DNA of 51,164 nt from Actinophytocola sp. (GCA_009377395.1 WHUB01000023.1:1-51164); one strand, 5' to 3'; positions 1 through 11,076 are shown, numbered from the stretch's first letter. Program-made: numbers and translations. Notes: generated by a model from the letters alone, not told the origin.

Positions 1-1
1 G

Positions 2-79
2 TACCTCTCGGCCGCACCCGAGCTGCTGGCTCTGGCCGCCGACCGCCTGGAGCTGTCCCGGGAGGTGATCACGCGATGA
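2..79 (+). CDS. C-terminal end of an upstream tyrosine recombinase (partial)
   Basis: An open frame enters from the window edge and stops at a TGA that overlaps the next ATG as ATGA (76-79). Its last 25 residues begin YLSAAPELLALAADRLE. This is the tail I associate with the middle member of recombinase-in-trio (RIT) elements, where three tyrosine recombinases follow each other with overlapping ends. Translational coupling to the next recombinase supports this. The catalytic core lies outside the window, so the assignment rests on this tail and on context. Confidence 0.65.
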   Translation, partial: YLSAAPELLALAADRLELSREVITR

Positions 80-1065
80 GTCTGATCGCTCCCACGTTGC
101 AGAGCTTCTTCACCGACCGGTTGGCCAAGCAACGCCGGGTCAGCCCGCGCACCATCGCCTCCTATCGGGATTCGCTGAGGCTGCTGATCGTGTTCGAGCA
201 CGAGCGGACCGGGAAGAAGCCGTGCGCCCTCGACTGGGACGACCTCGACAGCGAGACGATCTGCGCGTTCCTTGACCATCTCGAAGCCGACCGCCGCAAC
301 AGCGCGCGAACCCGCAACCTTCGCCTGACCGCGATCCGGTCGCTGTTCACCTACGCGTCGCTGCGGCATCCCGAACACGCCGCACTGATCCAGCGGGTGC
401 TTGCCATCCCGGCCAAACGGTTCGACAAGCCCCTGGTGTCATTTCTGAACTCACCGGAGATTGACGCCCTCATCGACGCGCCCGACCGCAGTCGGTGGGA
501 GGGCAGGCGCGACCGCGCCCTGTTGCTCGTGACCGTACAAACCGGGCTGCGTGTCTCCGAACTGACTGGACTGGACTGCGGCGACGTGAGCCTCGGCGCC
601 GGCGCCAACGTCCGCTGCAACGGAAAAGGCCGCAAATACCGGGCCATCCCGCTGACCAGCGCCACCGACCCGGTGCTCAAAGCCTGGCTGGCCGAACGCG
701 CCGGGCGCCGAGACGAACCATTGTTCCCCACCCGAACTGGGCGGCGTCTCAGCGTCGACGCCGTGGAGCGTCTCGTCCGCAAACACGCCGCGACCGCGTC
801 CGCGCGATGCCCCTCGATCCGGGCAGACAACCTGCATCCTCACGTACTGCGCCATAGCTGCGCCATGTCCCTGCTGCAGTCAGGGGTCGACACCGCAGTC
901 ATCGCGCTATGGCTTGGGCACGCCGACATCCGCTCGACGAACGTCTACCTCCACGCCGACATGACCATCAAACAGCGAGCGCTCGAACTCACCACGCCAG
1001 CCACCACACCACCCGGCCGTTACCGGCCCGACGACACCCTGCTCGCGTTCCTGGAAGACCTGTAA
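76..1065 (+). CDS. Tyrosine recombinase, probable third member of a RIT trio
   Basis: This 329-residue site-specific recombinase has an N-terminal SAM-like core-binding domain (about residues 8-105) and a catalytic domain (about 120-310). The catalytic set is visible: Arg in TGLRVSELTGL, Lys in GKGRKYR, HxxR in HPHVLRHS, His in LGHADIRS and the nucleophile Tyr in STNVYLHAD. The start overlaps the stop of the upstream recombinase (ATGA), as in RIT elements, whose three recombinases act together. The stop is followed directly by a repeat-rich region ending in a perfect palindrome, the expected element terminus. It looks intact. It could instead be part of another multi-integrase transposon such as a Tn554-like one. 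Confidence 0.8.
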   Translation: MSLIAPTLQSFFTDRLAKQRRVSPRTIASYRDSLRLLIVFEHERTGKKPCALDWDDLDSETICAFLDHLEADRRNSARTRNLRLTAIRSLFTYASLRHPEHAALIQRVLAIPAKRFDKPLVSFLNSPEIDALIDAPDRSRWEGRRDRALLLVTVQTGLRVSELTGLDCGDVSLGAGANVRCNGKGRKYRAIPLTSATDPVLKAWLAERAGRRDEPLFPTRTGRRLSVDAVERLVRKHAATASARCPSIRADNLHPHVLRHSCAMSLLQSGVDTAVIALWLGHADIRSTNVYLHADMTIKQRALELTTPATTPPGRYRPDDTLLAFLEDL

Positions 1066-1201
1066 CTATGCCGACCGTTCGAGGCGTCGAGCTGGCCAGA
1101 GGCCCACCTCACCGGCACCATTCGCCGGCTCGCGACAGGCGGTATCGGCATAGTCCCGGGCTCGGCATAGATCCACCTATGCCGACGTCGGCATAGGTGG
1201 A
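1066..1201. repeat. Repeat-rich terminus of the RIT-like element with a 30-bp perfect palindrome
   Basis: Five copies of TCGGCATAG or its complement lie here, at 1066-1074 (as CTATGCCGA), 1145-1153, 1162-1170, 1177-1185 and 1188-1196. The last two face each other inside a perfect 30-bp palindrome at 1172-1201 centred on GAC/GTC. The region follows the last recombinase gene and ends exactly where the IS630-type transposase reading frame begins. I infer that these are recombinase-binding sites at the element end and that the palindrome is the junction. The other end lies outside the window. Confidence 0.65.
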
Positions 1202-1733
1202 TGAGATCGGCCCGCTGAATCTGCAGCCCCGCCCTGGTCGAGGATGGTTCCCGGTCAGGCGGGCGCAGCGGTTGCGGGCCACGTTCAACCGCACCGGCGG
1301 GGTGCGGCACATGTTCGCCGCCTTGGACCTGGCCAGTGGCCAGATGTTCTACCGGTTTCGTGACCGCAAACGCTGGCAAGAGTTCCTGGGATTCCTCCGC
1401 CAGGTCCGCGCCAGGTTTCCGGTCGGGAAGCTCTACGTCGTGTGCGACAACTTCTCGCCGCACAAGAAGACCGAGGTCACCCAGTGGTGCCAGGCCAACG
1501 GCGTGGAATTGGTGTTCACGCCCAGCAACGCCTCGTGGTTGAACTGGATCGAATCCGAGTTCACCGCGCTGCGCTACTTCACCCTCGACAGCAGCGACTA
1601 CCCCAGCCACGCCGCCCAGGAAACCGCGATCGCCGGCTACGTGCGCTGGCACAACAAACACGCGAAACCGAAACTGCGATTCGCCGTCGGCTCCAAGATC
1701 CGTCGACCCGATTACCTACCCAACGTTGCCTGA
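1197..1733 (+). pseudogene. IS630-family transposase, C-terminal DDE half only
   Basis: The frame encodes most of an IS630-type DDE domain: a first Asp/Glu in VDEIGPLNL, the second Asp in YVVCDNFSPHKK and the Glu in NASWLNWIESEF, then the family-typical C-terminus with WHNKHAKPK. IS630 transposases usually run 340-380 residues. Here the N-terminal helix-turn-helix half is absent, because the frame begins exactly at the edge of the RIT-like palindrome. The simplest reading is that the RIT-like element inserted into this transposase gene, so it is inactive. A second, more decayed copy of its 3' end lies at 4896-4978. Confidence 0.8.
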
Positions 1734-2004
1734 CAAGGCACTAGCCCGAGCCGCCGTACGTTCTTCCACTCGCCAGGCCGAGGACGACCGCCGCCTGCAC
1801 AGGGAACTCGCGGCGACTCCCAATAATGGTGGCCAGTTCTTCTTCGACGAGGTCACCGCGAAGGCGCTGGCATCGCAACTGTTCCGCCTGCTGTTCGACC
1901 CACCCCGAACAGGACCTGTTCACGAGCAGACCGAGATCGCCACAGTGTATGCCGCCTTCGTCATCGATGTATATTCCCGCAGGATCATCGGCTGGCGGGC
2001 ATGA
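1734..2004 (+). mobile_element. IS-derived scrap with an IS3-type transposase fragment
   Basis: Downstream of the IS630 stop, 1733-1744 carries the presumed IS right end (TGACAAGGCACTAGC). The stretch 1945-2001 encodes VYAAFVIDVYSRRIIGWRA, the first-Asp motif of the IS3-family OrfB integrase core, followed by a stop at 2002. The upstream part of the same frame has no resemblance I recognise. It is a short remnant, not a functional IS. It overlaps the last codons of the MmgE/PrpD gene on the other strand, so an IS event may have reshaped that C-terminus. Confidence 0.6.
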
Positions 2005-3313
2005 CGATCTCAGTGAGCATATCGCCGAGATCGACGTTCGCGGCGTCCTCGACCGGCGCCAGCATCCGGTCGAGCCGCGCGGTTCTGGCTTCGCCGAGGA
2101 TCGGCAGGGCGTAGCTTCGCAGTTTGACGTCGAGGTCGGTGTCGGTCAGCGGTTGCTCGGGGTCGCCCCAGCTCGCGGCCCGGTTGGCGGTGAGTCGGCG
2201 GCCCGATGTCAGTGTGATGGTCACGGTCGCAGACCGTTCCCGGGGAAAGGCGGCGGTCAGCTCGGGTGACTCGATGACGCGCAGGTCGCGGGCGATCCTG
2301 CGCAGCTGGGCGTTCGCGCGCTCGGGCGCGGTGACCAGCGTGATCGGGAGCTCGCCGTGGACGCAGGCCATGGCGACCGGGAAGGGCAGGCTGTACTGGG
2401 CTTCCTCTGTGCTGGCCGGGATACGCGTTGTCAGTTGGGTGGCGGCCTTGAACGTGCGCACCTCGATGTCGCGAATGGACTCAGGGGCGATCGTGTGGCG
2501 TTGCCTGAGGGCAAGCGCGGCCTCGATCGCGGGGTGTGCCCATCGGCACACCGGATGGAACTTGGTGTACTGCTCTAGGACGCGCCAGCGGGACCCGAGG
2601 TCGTCCCAGACCTCCGGCATGTGGTCGAGCAGTTCGGCCGGTGATCCGGTAAACCCGTCAGCGGCCAGCAGCGCGGCCGAAACTCCGGCGTGGGCTCCCC
2701 ACGCGGAGCTGTCCTTGACCATGGTGGGGTGCGCGATGGCTCGCATCATGGCCGCGCGCGGGGCGGCGTATTCGGCGATGCCGAGCGCGTGCTGGGTGCT
2801 GACCGAGTCCAGTCGGAGGGCACGGGCCGCGACAGCGGCGGCGCCGATCGCGTTCCATGCTCCCGAGCTGTGGTACTCGCGCGCGCTGGTGTGCAGGGCG
2901 ATCCCGGCTCTCGTCGCGACCTCGTAGCCGACGACCAGCGCCGCCAGCAGGTCTCGCAGGTCGTGGTCGGCGCCGTTGTCCAGCAAGGCGAGCGCTGCCG
3001 GCAGGATGGCCGCGCCGGCGTGGCCTTTAGTGAGCCGGTGACCGTCGTGGCCGTCGACCGAGTCGATCGTGGCGGCGTTGGCGAGCGCGGCTCCCGGCGG
3101 GCTCGCACGTCGTCCGTCGAACAGCAACCGTGGCCCATCGGGGGACGGCATGTGGCGATGCGCGTGATCGCGGGTGATCCTCGACAGCGACGTCGTGCTG
3201 CCCGCGGCGGCCACTGCGAGCAGGTCGAGCAGCCGCAGCCGCGCGTGGCGCCGGGCGTCCGCGGGCAGGTCCTCCCATCGCGTGTCGTGCAGGAAGTCGA
3301 CGGTGCCGGTCAT
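1985..3313 (-). CDS. MmgE/PrpD family protein
   Basis: This 442-residue protein matches the MmgE/PrpD family, which includes 2-methylcitrate dehydratase and cis-aconitate decarboxylase. Family landmarks are VDGHDGHRLTKGHAGAAILP near residue 90, then MVKDSSAWGAHAGVSAALLA and the FHPVCRWAHPAIEAAL block near residue 290. The substrate is not identifiable from sequence, and no propionate-catabolism genes (prpB, prpC) adjoin it. The ATG at 3313 overlaps the TGA of an upstream pseudogene tail (ATGA), so it was once the next cistron of an operon. The final residues (MPASR) coincide with an IS3 scrap on the other strand and may not be ancestral. Confidence 0.8.
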   Translation of the reverse strand: MTGTVDFLHDTRWEDLPADARRHARLRLLDLLAVAAAGSTTSLSRITRDHAHRHMPSPDGPRLLFDGRRASPPGAALANAATIDSVDGHDGHRLTKGHAGAAILPAALALLDNGADHDLRDLLAALVVGYEVATRAGIALHTSAREYHSSGAWNAIGAAAVAARALRLDSVSTQHALGIAEYAAPRAAMMRAIAHPTMVKDSSAWGAHAGVSAALLAADGFTGSPAELLDHMPEVWDDLGSRWRVLEQYTKFHPVCRWAHPAIEAALALRQRHTIAPESIRDIEVRTFKAATQLTTRIPASTEEAQYSLPFPVAMACVHGELPITLVTAPERANAQLRRIARDLRVIESPELTAAFPRERSATVTITLTSGRRLTANRAASWGDPEQPLTDTDLDVKLRSYALPILGEARTARLDRMLAPVEDAANVDLGDMLTEIVMPASR

Positions 3314-3516
3314 GTGCGTTCCTCTGCGGACGGTTGGCGAAGCCGGCGGCGGAGCAGCTGCGCGAGGTGGAGTGGCCGCCGGTCGGCGAGTTGTTCGATT
3401 TGCAGGCGGCAGTAGAACCCGTCGGCGAGCACGAGCTCGTCGGGGACGCTGGTGACGGCGGGCAGGAAGGACTGTTCGGCGCAAGTGACGGAGATGTCGT
3501 AGTGCCCGGCGCATCA
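3310..3516 (-). pseudogene. C-terminal fragment of a FAD/Fe-S oxidoreductase (glycolate-oxidase type)
   Basis: In this frame the translation includes HYDISVTCAEQSFLPAV, then VLADGFYCRLQIEQLADRR and LHLAQLLRRRL. This resembles the extreme C-terminus of large FAD-linked oxidase plus Fe-S (GlpC-like) oxidoreductases, where a VADGFSCREQI-like block precedes a LHLAEVL-like block. The remaining several hundred residues of such an enzyme are absent. The fragment ends in TGA overlapping the MmgE/PrpD start codon, so the original operon was oxidoreductase then mmgE/prpD. Upstream it is fused out of frame to an IclR-type regulator. It is non-functional as it stands. Confidence 0.6.
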
Positions 3517-3792
3517 CCGGCGGCGCCGCCAGCAACAACCGCTGATCCCCGGCCCTGGCGGCGATCGTGAACAACCGCCACCCCAGGGTGTGCTTGCCCT
3601 CCCCCCGGAGCGCTCGACGAGTCCCAGCTCGACCAGCGGCCTCAACTGCCGCGACACAATCGAGCGGTCCCGTCCCATCGCACGGGCGAGCTCGGTGACC
3701 GTGAGGCCGCCGCGCGACGAAGAGTCCGACTCGGACAACGCATCAAGCAGCGCGACTAGCCTCGCCGCCGCCGTGTGTTCGGTGTCACCCAC
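3517..3792 (-). pseudogene. IclR-type regulator, truncated and frameshifted
   Basis: A GTG start at 3792 opens a winged-helix N-terminus with ARLVALLDALSES, VTELARAMGRDRSIVSRQL and LVELGLVERSGG, typical of IclR-like regulators. Around the run of six C at 3601-3606 the reading frame shifts. The continuation in the next frame reads GKHTLGWRLFTIAARAGDQR and LLLAAPPVMRR, a good IclR linker. The sequence then breaks into the oxidoreductase fragment, so the effector-binding domain is missing. The shift at a homopolymer could be a sequencing error, but the loss of the C-terminal domain is a real deletion junction. Confidence 0.65.
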
Positions 3793-3971
3793 GCAGGGGG
3801 ATCATGGAGAAGCGATGCAGCGAGCGCAATCTAATGGTGCAGAAATTGCAACACCTGATCGCAGACGCGAGGTTACGTGGTTGATTCTGTCCCGGTTGGC
3901 GGAGAAATTAGATGGGATCGCCAAGACGATCAGGTCGGCAGCGCAGGATACGACCATCGCGCTGCGTTTCG

Positions 3972-4163
3972 GTGATCGACAACCGTGAGTTCGCGCTGGA
4001 TGTGGTGGCCGAGTCGCTGCGGTCCGGTGCGCTCGGCCGGCTGGTGAAGGACAGCCGACGCCGACTCCTCAACCAGGCGATCTTCCGAAAGCTCTACATC
4101 GCCAACGGCCGCATCACCGACCATGAACTGACCGCAGCTTCGACCCCGCCAGACAAGCCTTAG
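3972..4163 (+). pseudogene. Serine recombinase C-terminal remnant
   Basis: The frame encodes LGRLVKDSRRRLLNQAIFRK followed by LYIANGRITDHELT, which matches the segment near the end of large serine recombinases (LRRQLNQAIFxKLYV-type). No resolvase catalytic domain or zinc ribbon precedes it. The sequence upstream to 3793 is relatively AT-rich and shows no clear gene. A helix-turn-helix fragment that often accompanies such recombinases lies just downstream. It is a relic of an excised or decayed integrative element. Confidence 0.55.
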
Positions 4164-4235
4164 CGCAATAGAACACCGACACCCACACTGACCTACGAAT
4201 CTAGCAGCACTGCGGCAGAACTGCCGAACCTCGAG

Positions 4236-4448
4236 GTGCCCACTCGATCGACACCGAAGCGGACAAGAGCCCATCGCGCCCAACAGCTCACCGACGACCA
4301 GGTCCAAGAGCTGATCGAGGGCTACAAGTCGGGCGCAACCGTCTACGAGCTCGATCAGCGCTTCGGCATCGAGCATCGTACCGTAGCGCCACACCCAAAG
4401 CGTCCACTGTGGACGGTTCGAGACTCCGATCGAACAGCAAGGGATTAG
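4236..4448 (+). pseudogene. Helix-turn-helix tail of a recombinase (Hin-like), probably degenerate
   Basis: About 70 residues with a GTG start at 4236. The core reads LTDDQVQELIEGYKSGATVY then ELDQRFGIEHRTV, a Hin/resolvase-type helix-turn-helix often found as the tail of, or next to, actinobacterial serine recombinases. The recognition helix is followed by APHPKR where the family has SxHLKR, which suggests decay. It lies 73 bp after the serine-recombinase remnant, so both are probably pieces of one lost gene. Confidence 0.5.
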
Positions 4449-4506
4449 GGCGAAGCTGCCATGTCCACCTGCGCATATACAGGCGAACACAGCGCTAAGC
4501 CGACCA

Positions 4507-4554
4507 GGACTCACAATCCTCAGGGCGCGGGTTCAAGTCCCGCCCGGCCCACCA
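4507..4554 (+). other. 3' fragment of tRNA-Val(CAC), att-site scar
   Basis: The 48 bases contain a seven-base anticodon loop CTCACAA (anticodon CAC), a perfect T-arm (GCGGG, loop TTCAAGT, CCCGC), a 3' acceptor strand CCGGCCC and discriminator A followed by encoded CCA. The matching 5' acceptor strand and D-arm are absent upstream, so this is not a full tRNA gene. Such 3' halves are what tRNA-targeting integrative elements leave at their distal end. It therefore marks the end of an older insertion. The partner full-length tRNA-Val is not in the window. Confidence 0.75.
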
Positions 4555-4895
4555 GCTTGATCAGGGAAAACGGGGTATCAGCTGAGCACGGCCTCTGCGC
4601 CGACCTTGGTTGTTTCACACCGCGTCAGTCCTTGCTTGACACCCGAAGCCCGAGTTCCGCGCACCGTTTGAACGACAAGGGATTGGTCGTGCTCAACTGG
4701 TACCGGTGGCGGCGGGTTTTGACGTGCCGTGGCCAGTGCGGTCCCAGGGTGGAGGACGGGGTGCTGGACCGACTCGCCGGTCGCGCGTCGGTCGCCATCG
4801 AACTGCGCCCTGTGTGGTGGTAATCCAACCCGCGTACCAGCCGGGGACCGAGTCCCCACATCTCGTCGCCCGGTGATCCGCCGCAGCTCGCAGGG
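4555..4895. other. Non-coding stretch, no supported gene
   Basis: About 340 bp between the tRNA-Val fragment and the IS630 right-end remnant. Short open frames exist on both strands, but none carries a recognisable motif or a convincing ribosome-binding site. I see no repeat or RNA structure worth naming. Confidence 0.5.
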
Positions 4896-4978
4896 GCAAA
4901 GCCGAAACGACGTTTCGCCGTCGACTTCAAGATCCGCCGACCCGAATACTCCCCAACGTTGCTTGACACGGCACTAGC
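4896..4978 (+). mobile_element. Second IS630 right-end remnant
   Basis: This 83-bp stretch aligns with 1663-1744, the 3' end of the IS630-type transposase plus the IS end. The shared anchors are CGCCGTCG, AAGATCCG, CGACCCGA, CCCAACGTTGC and GGCACTAGC. Substitutions and a small indel shift the frame, so it encodes nothing. Both remnants point the same way and bracket the MmgE/PrpD and recombinase-remnant region. It lies just upstream of the metallo-hydrolase start. Confidence 0.75.
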
Positions 4979-4991
4979 TACGCTGCGCATC

Positions 4992-5687
4992 GTGACGGAC
5001 GACGGACGCTGGGTCGGCCTCGGCGACGGGGTGTACGCGCGGCGCCACGCCGAGCTGGACCAGACGCTGGGGCTGGTGGTCGGCGCGTGGCGGTGTCTGG
5101 TGATCGACACCGGGCGCGACGAGGTGCACGGCGCGGCGTTCGCCGCCGCGATCCGGGAGCTGACACCGCTGCCGTGGGAGGTGCTGGTCACCCACGCGCA
5201 CTGGGACCACTTCTTCGGCACCGCCGCGTTCACGCCGTGCCGGGTGTGGGCGCATCCGCGCTGCCGGGAGGCGATCGCCGCCGACGCCAAGGCTCAGCGC
5301 GCCGAGTGGACGCGCCACTACCGCGAGCAGAGCAAGCCGGGGTTCGCTGCCGACCTGGCCGCCGCCCGGCTGGAACTGCCGACCGCCGACGTGGCCGAGC
5401 GGGTCGAGCTCGACCTGGGCGGGCGTTCCGTCGTGCTGTGCCATCCCGGGCGCGGTCACACCGCGGGCGACGTCGTGGCGCACGTGCCGGACGCACGCGT
5501 GGTGTTCGCCGGTGACCTGGTCGAGCAAGGCGCTCCGCCCTCGGCCGGCCCCGACGCCGTCCCGGCCGAGTGGCCGAGCACGCTGGACGCCGTGCTCGCG
5601 CTGCGGCCCGAGGTCGTCGTGCCGGGTCACGGCGAGCCGGTCGACGCCGAGTTCGTCGCACGGCAACGGGACGAGCTACGCGGCTGA
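4992..5687 (+). CDS. MBL-fold metallo-hydrolase
   Basis: This 231-residue protein of the metallo-beta-lactamase fold has the metal-binding signature THAHWDHFFG near residue 75, a further His in PGRGHTAGDVV, Asp in FAGDLVEQG and a last His in VPGHGEPV, the usual dinuclear-metal set. The substrate cannot be told; relatives include lactonases, thioesterases and general hydrolases. I chose the GTG at 4992 because the possible TTG start at 4959 lies inside the IS630 remnant. The gene runs tail to tail with the methyltransferase and overlaps it by 12 bp. The IS end immediately upstream may have replaced its native promoter. Confidence 0.82.
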   Translation: MTDDGRWVGLGDGVYARRHAELDQTLGLVVGAWRCLVIDTGRDEVHGAAFAAAIRELTPLPWEVLVTHAHWDHFFGTAAFTPCRVWAHPRCREAIAADAKAQRAEWTRHYREQSKPGFAADLAAARLELPTADVAERVELDLGGRSVVLCHPGRGHTAGDVVAHVPDARVVFAGDLVEQGAPPSAGPDAVPAEWPSTLDAVLALRPEVVVPGHGEPVDAEFVARQRDELRG

Positions 5688-6278
5688 CCTGCGGTGCACG
5701 CTCACCGCGTAGCCGCCGCCGTCGTACGGATCGCCGTCCCAGGTGGCGAACCGCTGCTCAAGGCTGAGCCCGGCGTCGGCGCACCAGGCGTCGTAGTCGG
5801 TCAGGGTGACGGTGGCCTCGTCGAGCGGCAGGTGGGCGGCGTCAAGGCCGAACCCGGCCACCAGCAGTCCCTCCCGACGCAGCGCGGCGGCCAGGTTCGC
5901 CACCACGGTCGCCTCCGTGCCCGCCGCGACCAGCGGTATCACGTTGCCCGCGCACACCACCAGGTCGAAGTCACCGGCGACGTCCAGAGTGGCCACGTCG
6001 CCCTGAAGCCACGGGATCTCGGGCGCCGCCCGGCGCGCCTCGGCCAGCATCGCCTCGTCGAGGTCCACGCCGACGCAGTCGTAGCCGTTGCGGTGCAGCC
6101 ACCGGGCGACGCGGCCGGTGCCGCACCCGGCGTCGAGCACCCGCGCCCCGGCCGGGACCAGCGAGGCGCAGAGCCGCGCCTCGCCGTGCACGTCGGCGCC
6201 CTTCGCCTCCAGCGCGTCGAACCGGGAGGCGTACTCGGCGCCCCGGCTGGCCCCGGCCAGCTCCTCCCAACGGCTCAT
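5676..6278 (-). CDS. Class I SAM-dependent methyltransferase
   Basis: This 200-residue Rossmann methyltransferase shows motif I as [15 protein letters not shown] (about residues 46-60), the acidic ribose-binding loop [10 protein letters not shown] and motif IV around [14 protein letters not shown]. The acceptor substrate is unknown. Its ATG overlaps the TGA of the upstream aldehyde dehydrogenase (ATGA at 6275-6278), so the two are translationally coupled. The coupling is suggestive of joint function, but the pair does not define a known pathway. Confidence 0.82.
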   Translation of the reverse strand: MSRWEELAGASRGAEYASRFDALEAKGADVHGEARLCASLVPAGARVLDAGCGTGRVARWLHRNGYDCVGVDLDEAMLAEARRAAPEIPWLQGDVATLDVAGDFDLVVCAGNVIPLVAAGTEATVVANLAAALRREGLLVAGFGLDAAHLPLDEATVTLTDYDAWCADAGLSLEQRFATWDGDPYDGGGYAVSVHRRSAA

Positions 6279-7714
6279 CGCTGAATGGACTTGACCTCGA
6301 GGAACTCCTCCAGGCCGTAGCTGCCGAACTCGCGGCCGTTGCCGGACTGCTTGTAGCCGCCGAACGGCGCCAGCGGGTTGAACGACCCGCCGTTGATGTC
6401 GACCTGCCCGGTGCGCAGCCGCTTCGCCACCTCGAGCGCGCGCTCGTCCGAGTCGGAGAACACCGCGCCCGCCAGGCCGTACAGCGAGTTGTTCGCGATC
6501 CGCACGGCGTCGTCGGTGTCCTGGTACGGCATCACCGACAGCACCGGCCCGAAGATCTCCTCCTGCGCGATCACCATGTCCTCGCTGACCCCGGCGAACA
6601 CCGTCGGCCGCACGTAGAACCCCTGCTCGCGGCCCTCCGGCTTCTCCGGCCCGCCGCAAGCCAGCGTCGCGCCCGCCTCGGCGCCCGCCCGGATGAATCC
6701 GACGACGCGGTCGCGCTGCACCTCGTTGACCATCGGGCCGATCCGGGTCGACGGGTCCGCAGGGTCACCAGGCTCGTACTTGGCCGCCGCGGCGACGGCC
6801 AGCTCGACCGCCTCGTCGTGCCGGGAGGCGGGCACCAGCATCCGCGTCCAGGCGTTGCAGCTCTGGCCGCCGTTGATGAACGCGTTGGCGACGCCGAGCT
6901 TGACCGCCTTGGCGAGCCCGGCCTCGTCGAGGTCGTCCAGCACGAGGTTGGCGGACTTGCCGCCCAGCTCCAGCGCGACCCGCTTGATCGTCTCCGACGC
7001 GGCGGCCGACACCGCACGTCCGGCCCGGGTCGAGCCGGTGAACGAGATCATGTCGACGTCCGGGTGCTCGGCGAGCGCCGCCCCGGCGACCGGGCCGGTG
7101 CCGTGCACGATGTTGACCACCCCGGCGGGCACCCCGGCCTCGGCCAGGATCTCGGCGAGGATGCCGGTGTTGAGCGGCGCCACCTCGCTCGGCTTCAGCA
7201 CCACGGTGCACCCGGCCACCAGCGCGGGCGCCAGCTTCGCCATGATCTGGTGCAGCGGGTAGTTCCACGGCGTGATCGCGCCGACGACCCCGATCGGCTC
7301 GCGCACGACGAGCGAGTTGCCGATCTCCTCGCTGAAGCTGAACTCGCCGGAGGCGACCAGGTTCGCCACCCCGGCCGATGTCGCCGCGGGCAGCGTGGCC
7401 TGCACCTTGGTGGCGAAGGTGATCGGCGCGCCGACCTCGGCCGACAGCAGCTGCGCGATCTCATCCCGGCGTTCGGTGATGCCCTCGGAGATGCGCTTCA
7501 CAACGGTGGCGCGCTCGTCGGCGGCCGTGGCCGCCCACGCCGGGAACGCCGCGCGGGCCGCCGCCACCGCCGCGTCGACGTCGGCCCTGGTCCCCGTGGG
7601 CACCGACCCGATGGCCTGCTCGGTCGCGGGGTTCAGCACCTCGATGACGTCGCTGCCGTAGCTGGTTTCGCCGTTGATCAGATGTCCGGTGCGGGTGGTC
7701 GCGGGCGCGGCCAT
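6275..7714 (-). CDS. NAD(P)-dependent aldehyde dehydrogenase
   Basis: This 479-residue aldehyde dehydrogenase oxidises an aldehyde to its acid. Landmarks are TPWNYPLHQ in the cofactor fold, the Rossmann loop [11 protein letters not shown], the general base Glu in [12 protein letters not shown], the catalytic Cys in [11 protein letters not shown] and the C-terminal [16 protein letters not shown] block. Length is normal for the family. A strong AGGAGG lies just before the ATG at 7714. It heads a two-gene unit with the methyltransferase. Subfamily and substrate cannot be fixed from sequence. Confidence 0.88.
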   Translation of the reverse strand: MAAPATTRTGHLINGETSYGSDVIEVLNPATEQAIGSVPTGTRADVDAAVAAARAAFPAWAATAADERATVVKRISEGITERRDEIAQLLSAEVGAPITFATKVQATLPAATSAGVANLVASGEFSFSEEIGNSLVVREPIGVVGAITPWNYPLHQIMAKLAPALVAGCTVVLKPSEVAPLNTGILAEILAEAGVPAGVVNIVHGTGPVAGAALAEHPDVDMISFTGSTRAGRAVSAAASETIKRVALELGGKSANLVLDDLDEAGLAKAVKLGVANAFINGGQSCNAWTRMLVPASRHDEAVELAVAAAAKYEPGDPADPSTRIGPMVNEVQRDRVVGFIRAGAEAGATLACGGPEKPEGREQGFYVRPTVFAGVSEDMVIAQEEIFGPVLSVMPYQDTDDAVRIANNSLYGLAGAVFSDSDERALEVAKRLRTGQVDINGGSFNPLAPFGGYKQSGNGREFGSYGLEEFLEVKSIQR

Positions 7715-7764
7715 GGGGCCTCCTTGTCCTCGATGCCGATCGTCTCAACCATGGCACATGTGCG

Positions 7765-8373
7765 TCACTCGAAGTCGAGCTCGCCGGTGCGGGTCCGCTT
7801 GAGCTCGAAGAAGTCCGGGTAGCCCGCGAGCGCCACCGCGCCGTCGAACACCTTCACCGCGTCCTCGCCGCGCGGGATGGAGCCGAGCACCGGACCGAAG
7901 AACGCGACCCCGTCGACGTGCAGGGTCGGGGTGCCGACGTCCTCGCCGACCGGGTCCATGCCCCGGTGGTGGCTCTCCCGCAGCGCCTCGTCGTACTCGG
8001 TGGACGTCGCCGCGCCGGCCAGCTCGGCGGGCGCGCCGATCTCGGCGAGCGACTCCTCGATGATCAACGCGATGTTCTCGATGCCCTTGTTGTGCCTGCG
8101 GATGCCGAAGGCGGTGTAGTAGTCCCGCACCGCCTGCTGGCCGAGCCGCTGCTCGACGGCGATGGCGACGCGCACCGGCGCCCAGGCTTGGCCGAGCAGC
8201 TCCCGGTAGCGTTCCGGCAGGTCATCGCGGTCCTCGTTGAGGATGGACAGGCTCATCACGCCGAAGGTCAGGTCGATGTCGCGCTGCCGTTCCACCTCGA
8301 GGATCCACCGGGAGGTGATCCACGCGAACGGGCATACCGGGTCGAAATAGAAGTCCACCTTGGTCGGCGACAC
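7765..8373 (-). CDS. Mycothiol-dependent nitroreductase, Rv2466c family
   Basis: This 202-residue thioredoxin-fold/DsbA-like protein closely follows M. tuberculosis Rv2466c, a mycothiol-dependent reductase. Shared blocks are [56 protein letters not shown] and FFELKRTRT. Rv2466c has CPWC in its active site; here the second Cys is replaced (CPFA), leaving one active-site thiol. I chose the GTG at 8373 because GAGGAGAG lies 5-10 bases upstream. It is divergent from pepN, as Rv2466c is from Rv2467. Confidence 0.85.
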   Translation of the reverse strand: MSPTKVDFYFDPVCPFAWITSRWILEVERQRDIDLTFGVMSLSILNEDRDDLPERYRELLGQAWAPVRVAIAVEQRLGQQAVRDYYTAFGIRRHNKGIENIALIIEESLAEIGAPAELAGAATSTEYDEALRESHHRGMDPVGEDVGTPTLHVDGVAFFGPVLGSIPRGEDAVKVFDGAVALAGYPDFFELKRTRTGELDFE

Positions 8374-8520
8374 GCCACTCTCCTCTGCCGGTTGTGAAGA
8401 TTCCTCTGGTGCCCAACCACGACAATGGCGAACTTGTTCCCCGCACCGGCGCGTGGTCACCACACTTCATGATTTGATGCCTGCATCGACTTCCAGCATC
8501 CCGACCCAGCCGAGGTAGTA

Positions 8521-11076
<2,556 letters not shown>

